Source of the DNA: an uncultured Bacteroidales bacterium
Lineage (GTDB): Bacteria; Bacteroidota; Bacteroidia; Bacteroidales; FEN-979
Direction: 5' to 3'
Assembly (NCBI GenBank): GCA_903926565.1
Contig: CAIYJU010000031.1
Span: forward strand, 1-43,518
DNA length: 43,518 nt
Shown: positions 11,401-18,878 of the stretch, piece by piece
How the letters are laid out: each line of letters opens with the position of its first letter
Numbering within the stretch: the stretch's first letter is position 1
Notes under the pieces: generated by a model
What the model was told of the DNA's origin: nothing
The model's database searches: none
The model's input: only the letters and a program-made list of their open reading frames with translations
Made by a program: the position numbers and the translations under genes

Positions 11401-13940
11401 GGCAGTTTTCGGTATTTGCCGATTTCTTCAGCCAGGCATCCGGCAGCTATGAACTGAAAACCATGCCCTTCGACATCAGCGGTCTGCCCATGCCGGTCGT
11501 CAGATTCAACTACGCCTATGCCACGTATGTTGACGAACAGGATGAGATGGATGTTTACTTTTCCACCGACAATGGTGCAACCTGGAGCAGTTTGATAAAT
11601 ATGCCCGGCGGACTCCATGGCATCCTCAACACGGGTGGCTCGAGTCTAGTGCCTTTTGTACCGTCTCCTTCACAATGGGGAACCCAAACCATTCCGCTGC
11701 CGGCTGGCACCAACGTGCTCAAATTTAAAGCCATCGCAGCATACGGGAACAATCTCTACCTCGATAACATCACCGTTATGGATAACTCACCGCTTGCCAT
11801 TCAATTAATCACAGCTTCAAATGCACTCTGTTTTGGAACAGCTACAGGGTTTATTGATATTTCGGTTACTGGTGGAACATCTCCATATACATACCAATGG
11901 AGCAATGGTGAGATCACCCAGGATATCCAGGGTCTCGCGGCAGGAATTTATTCAGTAACTGCAACAGATGCAAACAGTGCTACTGCTGTCGGAACCTGGA
12001 CGGTTACTGAACCGGAACTGCTTGCCGTTACAGGCGTTGTGACCAATGCATATTGTTTTGGAAGCCACGACGGGAGCATCGACATCACCGTGACTGGCGG
12101 AACGCTGCCTTATTCATTCCAATGGAGCGACCCTCCGGCGGTACAGGCAGAGGATATAAACCAGCTATTTGCAGGCAATTATTCGGTTACGGTTACCGAC
12201 GCCCATGGCTGCTATGCAACAGGTTATTGGACAGTTGGTGAACCTGATGAAATTTCATGGGCAGGAACAGTGAAAAATGTAAGCTGCTATGGAAAATGTG
12301 ACGGTTCTATCGTAACAGGAACTCCACTGGGCGGAACTCAGCCATTTACCTATCAATGGAACCACGGGCCAACTACCCCTGACATAGCCGATTTATGCCC
12401 GGGAACCTATTGTCTGAAAATTATTGATGATAATCTTTGCGAAGCAGTGTTTTGCTGGACAATCACCGAACCCGCCGAGATTGTACTTTCGGCCACATTT
12501 ACTCCGATTCTGTGTTCTGGTGGCACCAATGGATGTATTGATCTCACTGTTGCCGGCGGCGTTTTTCCTTACGAATATGCCTGGGATAATTTATCGCCCA
12601 CCGAGGATATCTGCCAGCTTGGGGCCGGTACTTATTGTGTAACGGTAACCGATGCCAATTCCTGCACAAAAACAGCCTGCTGGTCAATTACAGCACCAGA
12701 GCAGCTTGTCGTGACCGGCGTTGTAACAAACCCGTTGTGTCATTTACACTCCAACGGATCGATCAGCACAACCGTTACAGGCGGAACACAGACCTATTCC
12801 TATTTATGGAGCGACCCTCCCGGCCTCCAGACACCGAATATTTGCTGCCTCTCGCCGGGCGCTTACACGGTGACAGTAACCGATGCAAACAACTGTGTCG
12901 CCACAGGAAGCTGGCTGGTTGATGACCCCGACCCGATATCATGGACAGGCGATGTGGTGCACGTAACTTGCAATGGGAAGTGCGATGGGACCATAACCAC
13001 AATCTCCACCAGCGGCGGTACCCCGCAATATTCTTACAACTGGAGTAACGGGCCTCAAACACCCAATATCAGCGATCTCTGCCCCGGTACCTATTGCGTG
13101 ACGATAACAGATGCCAATTTCTGTGAAGCCGTATTCTGTGTAACGGTAAGTGAACCGGCAGTACTCGAGGTTACCGGGATTGTCACTGCGGAATCGTGTG
13201 CAGGAAAGAAAGATGGAATGGTTGACATCACCGTGACGGGCGGAACCCAGGATTATGCTTATCAATGGAGCACTCCTCCCGGTGCACAAACTGAGGACAT
13301 CAGCGACCTTCCTGCCGGCTTTTATTGTGTGACCGTAACAGATTGGAATTCCTGCAAAGTTATTGGATGCTGGATTGTAGACCAGCACAAATCAGTTTGT
13401 TCGAACCTGAACCTTCAGGATGAGATCATCCTGGACACCAGGTGTTACAGTGCCCTCCAGACAATCTATGTAGCCGGTCTGCCTCCAGATTTCACAACCA
13501 CCTTTGTCGTTGAGAGTGTTGGCAATGTAACCATGATTGCCGGACAGAATATCATCTATTACCCTGGAACCCTTGTTCGTTCCGGAGGGTATATGCAGGG
13601 TTATATTACGCTTACCGGCAGCTATTGCGGCGCAAAGTCAGCATCATTTGTCACAGTTCCCGATGAAGTTCAAACCTTAAGTCCGGTTGCAGAAAAATCA
13701 TTCTTCACGATCTACCCAAATCCAACAACAGGAGGATTTTCACTCGAACCTAAGGGTATTGCTGAAACAGCCGAACTCCGGGTCGAAATGTATGGAATGC
13801 ATGGTGAAAAAATAGTGTCGGCAAAACTCAACGGACAAATGAAATATGATTTGTCACTGACCGGGAAGCCTGCCGGAGTCTATTTTATCCGTGTTGTGAC
13901 AGGCAAACTTGCAGGAACAGGGAAGATCATCAAGAAATAA
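8409..13940 (+). CDS. M6-family metalloprotease with eight SprB repeats and T9SS sorting domain
   Basis: The 1843-residue product has a signal peptide (KLFSITLLVIGYLIIQADVVFA). An M6 (immune inhibitor A-like) zinc protease domain spans about residues 90-530, with H321-E-L-G-H325 and D331 in HELGHLLGSPDFYD, plus a DYDNDGNGIVDG loop likely to bind calcium. An Ig-like stretch (about 540-860) follows. One SprB repeat (about 878-950) precedes a MAM/jelly-roll-like domain (about 958-1127, starting FTEGFEAS), and seven tandem SprB repeats occupy about 1128-1659. The beta-stack module and the YPNPTTGGF sorting domain end the protein. Family knowledge: M6 enzymes are secreted metalloproteases, and SprB repeats build the gliding adhesin of Flavobacterium. 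I infer a cell-surface protease on a repeat stalk. No Shine-Dalgarno precedes the ATG; a two-codon ATG reading at 8404 overlaps it. Confidence 0.92.
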   Translation: MKRATKLFSITLLVIGYLIIQADVVFAVTACPDPVSYTQPDGSKITIIIRGDEFFHWTETTDGYTIMTNAARTFEYAALDNSGKLVFSGIQARDPAMRTQTETSWLIKTGKHLFFSEQQIMEMKGNLFNGGNPYAPLMGGFPTIGTRNLLVILANFSDTPTTYGQPNFTNYMNQAGYNGTGSVRDYFLEVSYGQLTINTTVTVWVTVPEIHDYYGPDNMWGEFVYEAVRAADALTGADDINFADYDNDGNGIVDGVSIIHQGRGKEESKPSYDMWSHNFQLSLWGYTPVQRLFDGVLVDGYTLTPEKFGNTNMTAIGVMCHELGHLLGSPDFYDTDKTLPDYYGTGNWDLMGSGNWNGNYGTKPAHPNAWVKNFYNWTNPVVLSSPQSVTLRNAQVYPDFVRYNTTTPNEYFLCENRQKTGFDAGIPYRGLIIYHVDGDYVSSHLSSNNINTTDHQGLYPVCASALGNPPMTYGNINSASCPFPGFNKKTRFCDVTTPNSHSWAGANTNIPLLNITENTATKEISFNIGVAALDIWAQDTPSDVGIEVNPDNGPMWISQDIWVRKTDDAAIWPAKHQSHENPEYNADPLVHNYVYVQIRNRSCQPSLGDGSEKVSVYWAKASSNLSWPDPWHGNIWYPDISDPDKVLMGNLIATEPINAIIPGGDSYYLEFVWDPPNPDDYDRWFGTQKGHFCLYARIETANAPGYGLTYPEVPYLFWSNVKNNNNIVWKNIEIVNDEKGKGGFLAGNRDNMPRNKKFVLRVPENEYPNCIFTAVNVKMKLTPDLYEIWEAGGKQGNNIIELGDSSLFIGGDGAYITNLTLEANSTYGVSMNFQLNEALPKNNQPDSLACNLDIQQFDVTNNEMDGGVRFSLEQCFLNPIHISLSPVNLPCNGSYTGRINLALSGGTAPCTYIWSNGATTQHISGLSAGTYSVTVTSADGCISTASQAIIHNPLQPFIAPFTEGFEASTFPPLCWTNTAVSGSFTWHANNAASGNGIGQFSVFADFFSQASGSYELKTMPFDISGLPMPVVRFNYAYATYVDEQDEMDVYFSTDNGATWSSLINMPGGLHGILNTGGSSLVPFVPSPSQWGTQTIPLPAGTNVLKFKAIAAYGNNLYLDNITVMDNSPLAIQLITASNALCFGTATGFIDISVTGGTSPYTYQWSNGEITQDIQGLAAGIYSVTATDANSATAVGTWTVTEPELLAVTGVVTNAYCFGSHDGSIDITVTGGTLPYSFQWSDPPAVQAEDINQLFAGNYSVTVTDAHGCYATGYWTVGEPDEISWAGTVKNVSCYGKCDGSIVTGTPLGGTQPFTYQWNHGPTTPDIADLCPGTYCLKIIDDNLCEAVFCWTITEPAEIVLSATFTPILCSGGTNGCIDLTVAGGVFPYEYAWDNLSPTEDICQLGAGTYCVTVTDANSCTKTACWSITAPEQLVVTGVVTNPLCHLHSNGSISTTVTGGTQTYSYLWSDPPGLQTPNICCLSPGAYTVTVTDANNCVATGSWLVDDPDPISWTGDVVHVTCNGKCDGTITTISTSGGTPQYSYNWSNGPQTPNISDLCPGTYCVTITDANFCEAVFCVTVSEPAVLEVTGIVTAESCAGKKDGMVDITVTGGTQDYAYQWSTPPGAQTEDISDLPAGFYCVTVTDWNSCKVIGCWIVDQHKSVCSNLNLQDEIILDTRCYSALQTIYVAGLPPDFTTTFVVESVGNVTMIAGQNIIYYPGTLVRSGGYMQGYITLTGSYCGAKSASFVTVPDEVQTLSPVAEKSFFTIYPNPTTGGFSLEPKGIAETAELRVEMYGMHGEKIVSAKLNGQMKYDLSLTGKPAGVYFIRVVTGKLAGTGKIIKK

Positions 13941-13951
13941 CTCGTGTTCAG

Positions 13952-13980
13952 GGACCATCTGCCATTCAGGTGGATGGTCC
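13952..13980. other. Imperfect hairpin between two secreted-protein genes
   Basis: GGACCATCTGCC (13952-13963) pairs with GGTGGATGGTCC (13969-13980) over a five-base loop with two mismatches. It sits just after the protease stop. No T-run follows on either strand, so it is not a canonical intrinsic terminator, but it could stabilise a transcript end. Confidence 0.4.
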
Positions 13981-13998
13981 TCATAAAAAAGTTCAATT

Positions 13999-16128
13999 AT
14001 GAAAAAAATACACATATTAACGTTTGTGATTGTGATGATTGGTATTGATTTACCCATCATGGCACATTGGGGTACAGTTGGTTCACCTGGGTTTTCCAGT
14101 GGAAGTGCTGACAATCTGAGCCTTGCCGTCAGCCAGGCAGGAGTTCCTTATGTCGCATATGCGGAGTACAACACCACGCAAAAAATTTCGGTAAGAAAAT
14201 TCATTTCAGGTAACTGGAGTATTGTCGGAAATCCTGATTTTTCGGCAGGTTATGCGGAAGCAATCAGCCTTGCCATAAACCCGGTTACAAATGAACCCTA
14301 TGTTGCTTATGTGGATTGGGGAAATTCTCACAAAGCCACTGTCATGAGATTAGACAACACCTCGAACACCTGGGTGAACGTGGGCATCGCGGGTTTTACC
14401 CTGTCAACTGTTAACTTTACTTGTATTGCATTTAACATATCAGGTGATCCGCATGTGGCATTCAGTGATTTTTCGCAGGCCGGCAGGGCCTCCGTCATGA
14501 AATTTACCACCGCGGGAGGCTGGCAATACCTGGGTTCTCCCGGGTTTTCATCGACTCTGGCCACCTATGTTTGTCTTGGATTTCAACCGCTCACCTTCAC
14601 CCCTTTTGTGGCATTCAGCGATCATCAGTTCATCCCGGCTAAACCAACCGTAATGCAATATTCCTCGCCGGGAATTGGGAGCCCCGTTTGGAATAATGTG
14701 GGTCCTGCAGGATTCACAATGAATGAGGCCAAAGATTTAAGCCTTGCTTTTAAGCCTCTTACCAACGAACCATATCTTGCCTTTGTCGACTATCAGGGTC
14801 CGTCAGATCCTTTAACGGCCATCGTGAAAAAATACAATTACCAGTATTCAACCTGGGACAATGTGGGAACCAATCCTGTGTATCCGGGAAACGCAGAAAA
14901 CACCAAACTTGCGTTTAGTCCTTGTGGAAAACCTTTGGTTGCATTTATTGATGGCTCAAATTCAAATAAGGCCACCGTGGTAAAATTGGACAATGCAGAT
15001 ACGTGGGTTGTTCTTGGATCGTCAGGAATATCATCATCCGCCATTTCTTATCCCGACCTGAAATTCTGGCCTTCTGATAAACTCTACCTGGGTTTCATGG
15101 ATGTGGGTAACTTGTTTAAGGCAACAGTAATGACCTTTGACGGCACCCTGAACCTTACTGCAACGACCATTCCTTCAACCTGCGACGCTGCAGATGGTGT
15201 TCTGAACCTGACGGTAAACGGAGGTGATCCTCCTTTTACCTACCAATGGAGTAATTCAGCAAACACGCAGGATATAAGCAACCTTACCTGCGGGGTTTAT
15301 TCAGTAACTGTAACGGATAACTATTGCAACGTTAAAACCGGAAACTGGCTTTATGAAGACCTGATTATTAAAACGTGTGTTACTTATAAGGCTGATTGCC
15401 AGGGCAGTATAGATCTTACTGTAACATGTGGAACTCCTCCCTATAGCTATTTCTGGAATAACATGGTTACTACAGAGGACCTCACAGGTACCTGTACTGG
15501 TGTTCAGTATTGTGTATTGGTTGTTGATGCAAATAATCTGAGTAAAAATTGTTGTGTTTCAAAGAAGAAATCAGCCTGTGATGTGAATTTCCTGGAAAAC
15601 ATTGCCGTGCAAAACGGGATGAATGGATGCTATGAGTCATTCGGAACCATTTATGTTGCAGGCAATGGAACAACCTTTACGGTTCAAAACGGAGGTTCAG
15701 CTACCATGATTGCTGGTGAAAAGATCAGCTATCTGCCCGGCACAAAAGTTTACCAGGGAGGAAGCATGCACGGGTATATAACTACCACCGGTCAATATTG
15801 TGGAAACAAGGTAAACAATAACGAGGTCAGCGGAACGGGATTCATTAACGACTCCATTTCAATCCCGGATATCCCTTTAAACCAAGCATTTAACACCTAC
15901 CCCAACCCTACTGCCGGAAAATTCATTCTCGAATTAAATGCAGGGCATCTTTCAACAAAAAGAAACATGGAAATTTACTCGATGCGGGGCGAGAAAGTAC
16001 TGGCAATTGAATTGTCCGGGGAACAAAAGCATGAAATTTCACTGTCGGACCAACCTGCCGGACTCTATTTCCTCCGCATTGTTACCGGAAATCATGTAAT
16101 GACAGGGAAAGTTATCAGGCAAAATTAG
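13999..16128 (+). CDS. Seven-bladed-propeller surface protein with SprB repeats and T9SS sorting domain
   Basis: The 709-residue product starts with a signal peptide (KKIHILTFVIVMIGIDLPIMA). Residues of about 23-385 form seven repeats of about 48-55 residues with the pattern W-x2-(V/L)G-x3-(F)-x-G-x-A-x3-LAF-x3-PYVAF-D-x5-KATVMK, as expected for a seven-bladed beta-propeller. An SprB repeat follows at about 387-455 (FTYQWSNSANTQDISNL), then a degenerate second one (SYFWNNMVTTEDL). The shared beta-stack module (IAGEKISYLPGT, GGSMHGYI) and a type A sorting domain (TYPNPTAGKFILEL, ending GKVIRQN) close the protein. It is 58 bases downstream of the protease gene and shares its C-terminal cassette, so both likely reach the surface by the same route. 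No catalytic motif is visible; ligand or glycan binding is a guess from the fold. Confidence 0.87.
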   Translation: MKKIHILTFVIVMIGIDLPIMAHWGTVGSPGFSSGSADNLSLAVSQAGVPYVAYAEYNTTQKISVRKFISGNWSIVGNPDFSAGYAEAISLAINPVTNEPYVAYVDWGNSHKATVMRLDNTSNTWVNVGIAGFTLSTVNFTCIAFNISGDPHVAFSDFSQAGRASVMKFTTAGGWQYLGSPGFSSTLATYVCLGFQPLTFTPFVAFSDHQFIPAKPTVMQYSSPGIGSPVWNNVGPAGFTMNEAKDLSLAFKPLTNEPYLAFVDYQGPSDPLTAIVKKYNYQYSTWDNVGTNPVYPGNAENTKLAFSPCGKPLVAFIDGSNSNKATVVKLDNADTWVVLGSSGISSSAISYPDLKFWPSDKLYLGFMDVGNLFKATVMTFDGTLNLTATTIPSTCDAADGVLNLTVNGGDPPFTYQWSNSANTQDISNLTCGVYSVTVTDNYCNVKTGNWLYEDLIIKTCVTYKADCQGSIDLTVTCGTPPYSYFWNNMVTTEDLTGTCTGVQYCVLVVDANNLSKNCCVSKKKSACDVNFLENIAVQNGMNGCYESFGTIYVAGNGTTFTVQNGGSATMIAGEKISYLPGTKVYQGGSMHGYITTTGQYCGNKVNNNEVSGTGFINDSISIPDIPLNQAFNTYPNPTAGKFILELNAGHLSTKRNMEIYSMRGEKVLAIELSGEQKHEISLSDQPAGLYFLRIVTGNHVMTGKVIRQN

Positions 16129-16155
16129 CCAGGGTCGTAGCGGTAAAAATATGAT

Positions 16156-16578
16156 TCAGGCACCTTTCATCTTAAACACTGTTGCATAGAGTTTCATTTG
16201 TTTGATCATGGATGAAAGTCCGTTGCTCCGGGTTGGTGAAAGGTGTTCCTGCAGCCCGATTTGGTTGATGAATTCCAGTTTGGTTTGAATGATGTCGTCG
16301 GGTGTCTGGCCCGACAGAACCCTGATCAGGAGGTTCACAATTCCTTTGGTGATGATGGCATCACTATCGGCAGTGAAGACAACCCTTCCCTCTTTCAATG
16401 ATGCATGGAGCCATACCTTTGACTGGCAACCGGTAATCAGGTACTGGTCGGTTTTATACTGCTCATCAATGACCGGAAGTGTTTTTCCCAAATCTATCAG
16501 GTAGTTGTATTTATCCATCCAGTCGTCGAACATGGAGAATTCGGAGATGACCTGGGATTCTATTTCGGGGATTTGCAT
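16156..16578 (-). CDS. sufE: SufE-like sulfur acceptor protein
   Basis: The 140-residue product matches SufE in length and sequence: ISEFSMFDDWMDKYNYLIDL near the N-terminus, then ITGCQSKVWLHA with the sulfur-accepting cysteine at residue 51 when counted from the ATG at 16578. SufE takes persulfide sulfur from the SufS cysteine desulfurase and passes it to the SufBCD scaffold. I reject the longer reading from a TTG at 16635, because a TAnnTTTG promoter box lies between it and the ATG and the extra residues (FANTNTNT) look non-coding. It converges with the propeller gene (27-base gap). sufS lies 2.3 kb away on the same strand, separated by two + strand genes, so the usual sufS-sufE linkage is broken. 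Confidence 0.93.
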   Translation of the reverse strand: MQIPEIESQVISEFSMFDDWMDKYNYLIDLGKTLPVIDEQYKTDQYLITGCQSKVWLHASLKEGRVVFTADSDAIITKGIVNLLIRVLSGQTPDDIIQTKLEFINQIGLQEHLSPTRSNGLSSMIKQMKLYATVFKMKGA

Positions 16579-16598
16579 GGTATTGGTGTTGGTGTTGG

Positions 16599-16606
16599 CA
16601 AAGGTA
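16599..16606 (-). promoter_or_regulatory. Putative sufE -7 promoter box
   Basis: On the - strand this reads TACCTTTG, an exact match to the Bacteroidota TAnnTTTG box, 20 bases before the sufE ATG. I see no clear TTG at the expected upstream distance. Confidence 0.5.
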
Positions 16607-16662
16607 GGGAATTTGGTGAGCGGGTGAGAATTCAACCGTTCACCAATTGTTAATAAATCATA

Positions 16663-16697
16663 AATTTTAGTACCATGTATTGCATAGTACTAAAATT
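16663..16697. promoter_or_regulatory. 35-bp dyad, probable PadR operator
   Basis: AATTTTAGTAC (16663-16673) and GTACTAAAATT (16687-16697) are perfect inverted repeats of 11 bases around a 13-base centre. Four of six further centre pairs also match, so 15 of 17 positions are symmetric. It sits directly upstream of the PadR gene and covers the -33 TTG of its promoter. PadR repressors are known to bind dyads in their own promoters, so autoregulation is the natural reading. Confidence 0.75.
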
Positions 16698-16710
16698 CAT
16701 ATTATATTTG
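16680..16710 (+). promoter_or_regulatory. Promoter of the PadR-PspC operon
   Basis: TTG at 16680-16682 and TATATTTG at 16703-16710 are 20 bases apart, fitting the Bacteroidota -33/-7 consensus. Only four bases separate the box from the ATG at 16715, so the transcript is probably leaderless or nearly so. Confidence 0.75.
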
Positions 16711-16714
16711 CCGC

Positions 16715-17074
16715 ATGAATACAGAAAATCAAAATGCCCAGATGCGAAAAGGAGTTCTTGAACTCTGCATCCTGGCGATCATCGCAGAGCAGGACGCGTA
16801 TGCATCCGACATCATTACGAAATTAAAGGATGCACGGCTCATCGTTGTGGAAGGAACCCTTTACCCATTATTGACAAGGTTGAAAAATGACGGCCTTACG
16901 GTATATCGGTGGGAAGAATCGAAAGCGGGACCCCCACGCAAATATCACCAGATAACAACCGTTGGGCTGGCATCTCTTTCGGAACTTACAGCAGATTGGA
17001 GAGGCCTGATCAAGTCTGTTGAAAAAATTATCGGATCCCACCCTGACGGGGTGACGGACCCTGACGGGGTCTAA
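16715..17074 (+). CDS. PadR-family transcriptional regulator
   Basis: The 119-residue protein has the PadR winged-helix pattern: RKGVLELCILAIIAEQDAYA, then EGTLYPLLTRLKNDGL and GPPRKYHQITTVGLASL, followed by a short C-terminal helix (WRGLIKSVEKII). PadR proteins repress neighbouring genes and often respond to envelope or chemical stress. It is followed after 43 bases by a PspC-domain gene; PadR-PspC pairs are common in Bacteroidota. The last residues, HPDGVTDPDGV, are encoded by two copies of the 18-bp hairpin repeat, and the stop codon comes directly after, so the tail seems to have been gained from the repeat. A 35-bp dyad over the promoter suggests autorepression. Confidence 0.92.
   Translation: MNTENQNAQMRKGVLELCILAIIAEQDAYASDIITKLKDARLIVVEGTLYPLLTRLKNDGLTVYRWEESKAGPPRKYHQITTVGLASLSELTADWRGLIKSVEKIIGSHPDGVTDPDGV
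17040..17071 (+). repeat. Hairpin repeat array A (two units) inside the PadR 3' end
   Basis: ACCCTGACGGGGT occurs at 17040-17052 and 17058-17070, an 18-base period with spacer GACGG. ACCC pairs with GGGT in each unit to give a small hairpin. The units lie within the coding frame and supply the final residues of PadR. They have the same orientation as array B (18751-18871), and the PspC gene lies between the two arrays. Confidence 0.9.
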
Positions 17075-17117
17075 AAATCATTCAATTTAATTCACACCTT
17101 TTCAATATACCCATTCC

Positions 17118-18749
17118 ATGAAAAAGACATTGACAATAAACCTGGGCGGCATCATATTCCACATCGATGAAGATGCATACCAGGCACTTAACCTGTATCT
17201 CGAAAACCTGAACAAACATTTCAAAAAAGAGGAAGGCTTCCTCGATATCCTGAATGACATTGAATCCCGGATCGCTGAAATACTGAACGAAAAACGCTCA
17301 GAAACAAAACAGGTGATTACTTCGGAGGACGTTGCCGAAGTGATTGCCATCATGGGACAACCCGTTGAAATGGATCAGGATGCATCGCAGGGAACCCGGC
17401 AGGACGAACCTGCAAATGACAAAGGAGAGAAAAGATTCTTCCGGAACCCGGATGAAAAAATCATTGCAGGTGTATGTTCAGGTATTGCAGCCTATTTTCA
17501 CCTCGATCCTGTTTGGGTGAGGCTTATCTTCCTGCTGTTTGTTTTTGCAGGCGGATCAGGATTTCTTCTTTACCTGGTACTTTGGGTTGTCATCCCGGAA
17601 GCTGTAACAACCTCAGACAGACTGATCATGCGCGGGAAAAAAATCAACATTTCCAACATAGAGAAGTCGATGAAGGAAGAGGTTTCAGAACTTCGCAGCA
17701 GAATCGGCACCATAGCCTCCGAATCAGCCGCAACCATCAAACGTGCCGGGGCAGGGTCGGGCTCCTTTTTTGAAGTGATCGGAAAAAATATTGTTGAGAT
17801 TTTAAAGATCGCAGGGAGGGGACTTGTCATACTTTCCGGCATCATCCTGATCCTCGTCGGTTTTGGCCTGCTCCTCGTCCTCCTGGCCTATACTCTCGGA
17901 TGGACAGGGGGTATCTATTCCGAAACTGAGATCTCAGCACTCGACTTTCCAACTCTTTCCAGAATTTTACTCGGCTGCAATATTCCAGTTGTTTACCTCC
18001 AGGTCATCCTGCTGATGGTAGTCGGTATCCCCCTGTTCATGCTTTTCTACAACGGCCTGAGAATGGTATTTCGTTTTGACCGCATCAAACACTTAGGTCT
18101 CACGATGTTCAACATCTGGATCGTTGGCCTGTTTTTCCTGGCATGGTCAGGATTACGAATTTACAACCTCTACAAATATAATGATGAGAAGCAGATTGAA
18201 ATTACACTGGAGAATCCTTCGGCCGACACCCTCATGGTATCCCTGTTTCCCGATGATCCCGGGTTAAAATACCTCCGCAATGATCAATACAACCTCCTGG
18301 GCGACTGGAAAACAATCATAACAGAAGACCGGGAGCTGTATGTGCTGCCAAAAATCCGCATCGAAGAATCAAACGACAGCCTCTTCTCCATATCACAGGT
18401 CTCCATGGCCCGCGGCAGATCAAGAATTGAAGCACACCAGCACCTCACCGGCATGCGATTTCAATCTGCCACATCAGGGCAATCCCTGAAAATAAGCCCT
18501 TTCATCAGATTGCCAAAGGAAGAGTGCTGGCGCGGACAAATCGTTGACCTTGTGATCCGGGTGCCGAAGGGGAAATTCATCCATTTCGATCCTGAATTTC
18601 AGGACCTGCGACTTTACTGGTATTACCCGATGAATGCCTCGAAGGAGTCAACTTTCCAGATGGGTGATAATGGGATCGAGGTCACTCCCGGCAAGAATTA
18701 TATTAAAGTTAAAGGCGGCACCACTTCAATAATTACCACCGGTGACTAA
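17118..18749 (+). CDS. PspC-domain membrane protein
   Basis: The 543-residue protein starts with a conserved soluble region (KKTLTINLGGIIFHIDEDAY) containing an alpha-helical stretch (DILNDIESRIAEILNEK) common in Bacteroidota PspC proteins. The PspC domain spans about residues 107-165: RNPDEKIIAGVCSGIAAYF, then LDPVWVRLIFLLFVFAGGSG and a hydrophobic segment ending VLWVVIPE. A helical linker, further membrane segments near 235-262, 290-315 and 335-355, and a C-terminal soluble beta-rich domain follow. PspC proteins belong to the phage-shock envelope-stress response. PadR upstream likely controls it, given the close spacing and the dyad at the shared promoter. It is bracketed by hairpin arrays A and B. 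Its exact partner in this phylum is not established. Confidence 0.9.
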   Translation: MKKTLTINLGGIIFHIDEDAYQALNLYLENLNKHFKKEEGFLDILNDIESRIAEILNEKRSETKQVITSEDVAEVIAIMGQPVEMDQDASQGTRQDEPANDKGEKRFFRNPDEKIIAGVCSGIAAYFHLDPVWVRLIFLLFVFAGGSGFLLYLVLWVVIPEAVTTSDRLIMRGKKINISNIEKSMKEEVSELRSRIGTIASESAATIKRAGAGSGSFFEVIGKNIVEILKIAGRGLVILSGIILILVGFGLLLVLLAYTLGWTGGIYSETEISALDFPTLSRILLGCNIPVVYLQVILLMVVGIPLFMLFYNGLRMVFRFDRIKHLGLTMFNIWIVGLFFLAWSGLRIYNLYKYNDEKQIEITLENPSADTLMVSLFPDDPGLKYLRNDQYNLLGDWKTIITEDRELYVLPKIRIEESNDSLFSISQVSMARGRSRIEAHQHLTGMRFQSATSGQSLKISPFIRLPKEECWRGQIVDLVIRVPKGKFIHFDPEFQDLRLYWYYPMNASKESTFQMGDNGIEVTPGKNYIKVKGGTTSIITTGD

Positions 18750-18750
18750 G

Positions 18751-18871
18751 ACCCTGACGGGGTCCACCACCCTGACGGGGTCTACCACCCTGACGGGGTC
18801 CACCACCCTGACGGGGTCCACCACCCTGACGGGGTCCACCACCCTGACGGGGTCCACCACCCTGACGGGGT
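18751..18871 (+). repeat. Hairpin repeat array B (seven units) filling a convergent gap
   Basis: Seven exact copies of ACCCTGACGGGGT start at 18751, 18769, 18787, 18805, 18823, 18841 and 18859. All spacers are CCACC except one CTACC. The array begins one base after the PspC stop (one base, 18750, lies between) and ends seven bases before the sufS stop codon on the other strand, so it occupies practically the whole gap. Each unit can fold (ACCC with GGGT), and a unit's GGGT can also pair with the next unit's ACCC. The reading frame through it (LTGST repeats) is not a gene. Confidence 0.95.
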
Positions 18872-18878
18872 CCACCAA

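Noticed and set aside
13952..13980. Intrinsic terminator after the M6 protease gene
   Set aside because: The stem is imperfect and no T-run follows on either strand, so it is listed only as a hairpin.
16579..16635. SufE start at the TTG at 16635
   Set aside because: A promoter box lies between, and the extra residues are low-complexity and absent from the family.
18751..18871. CRISPR array
   Set aside because: The repeat is 13 bases and the spacers are five bases and almost identical; no cas genes are present.
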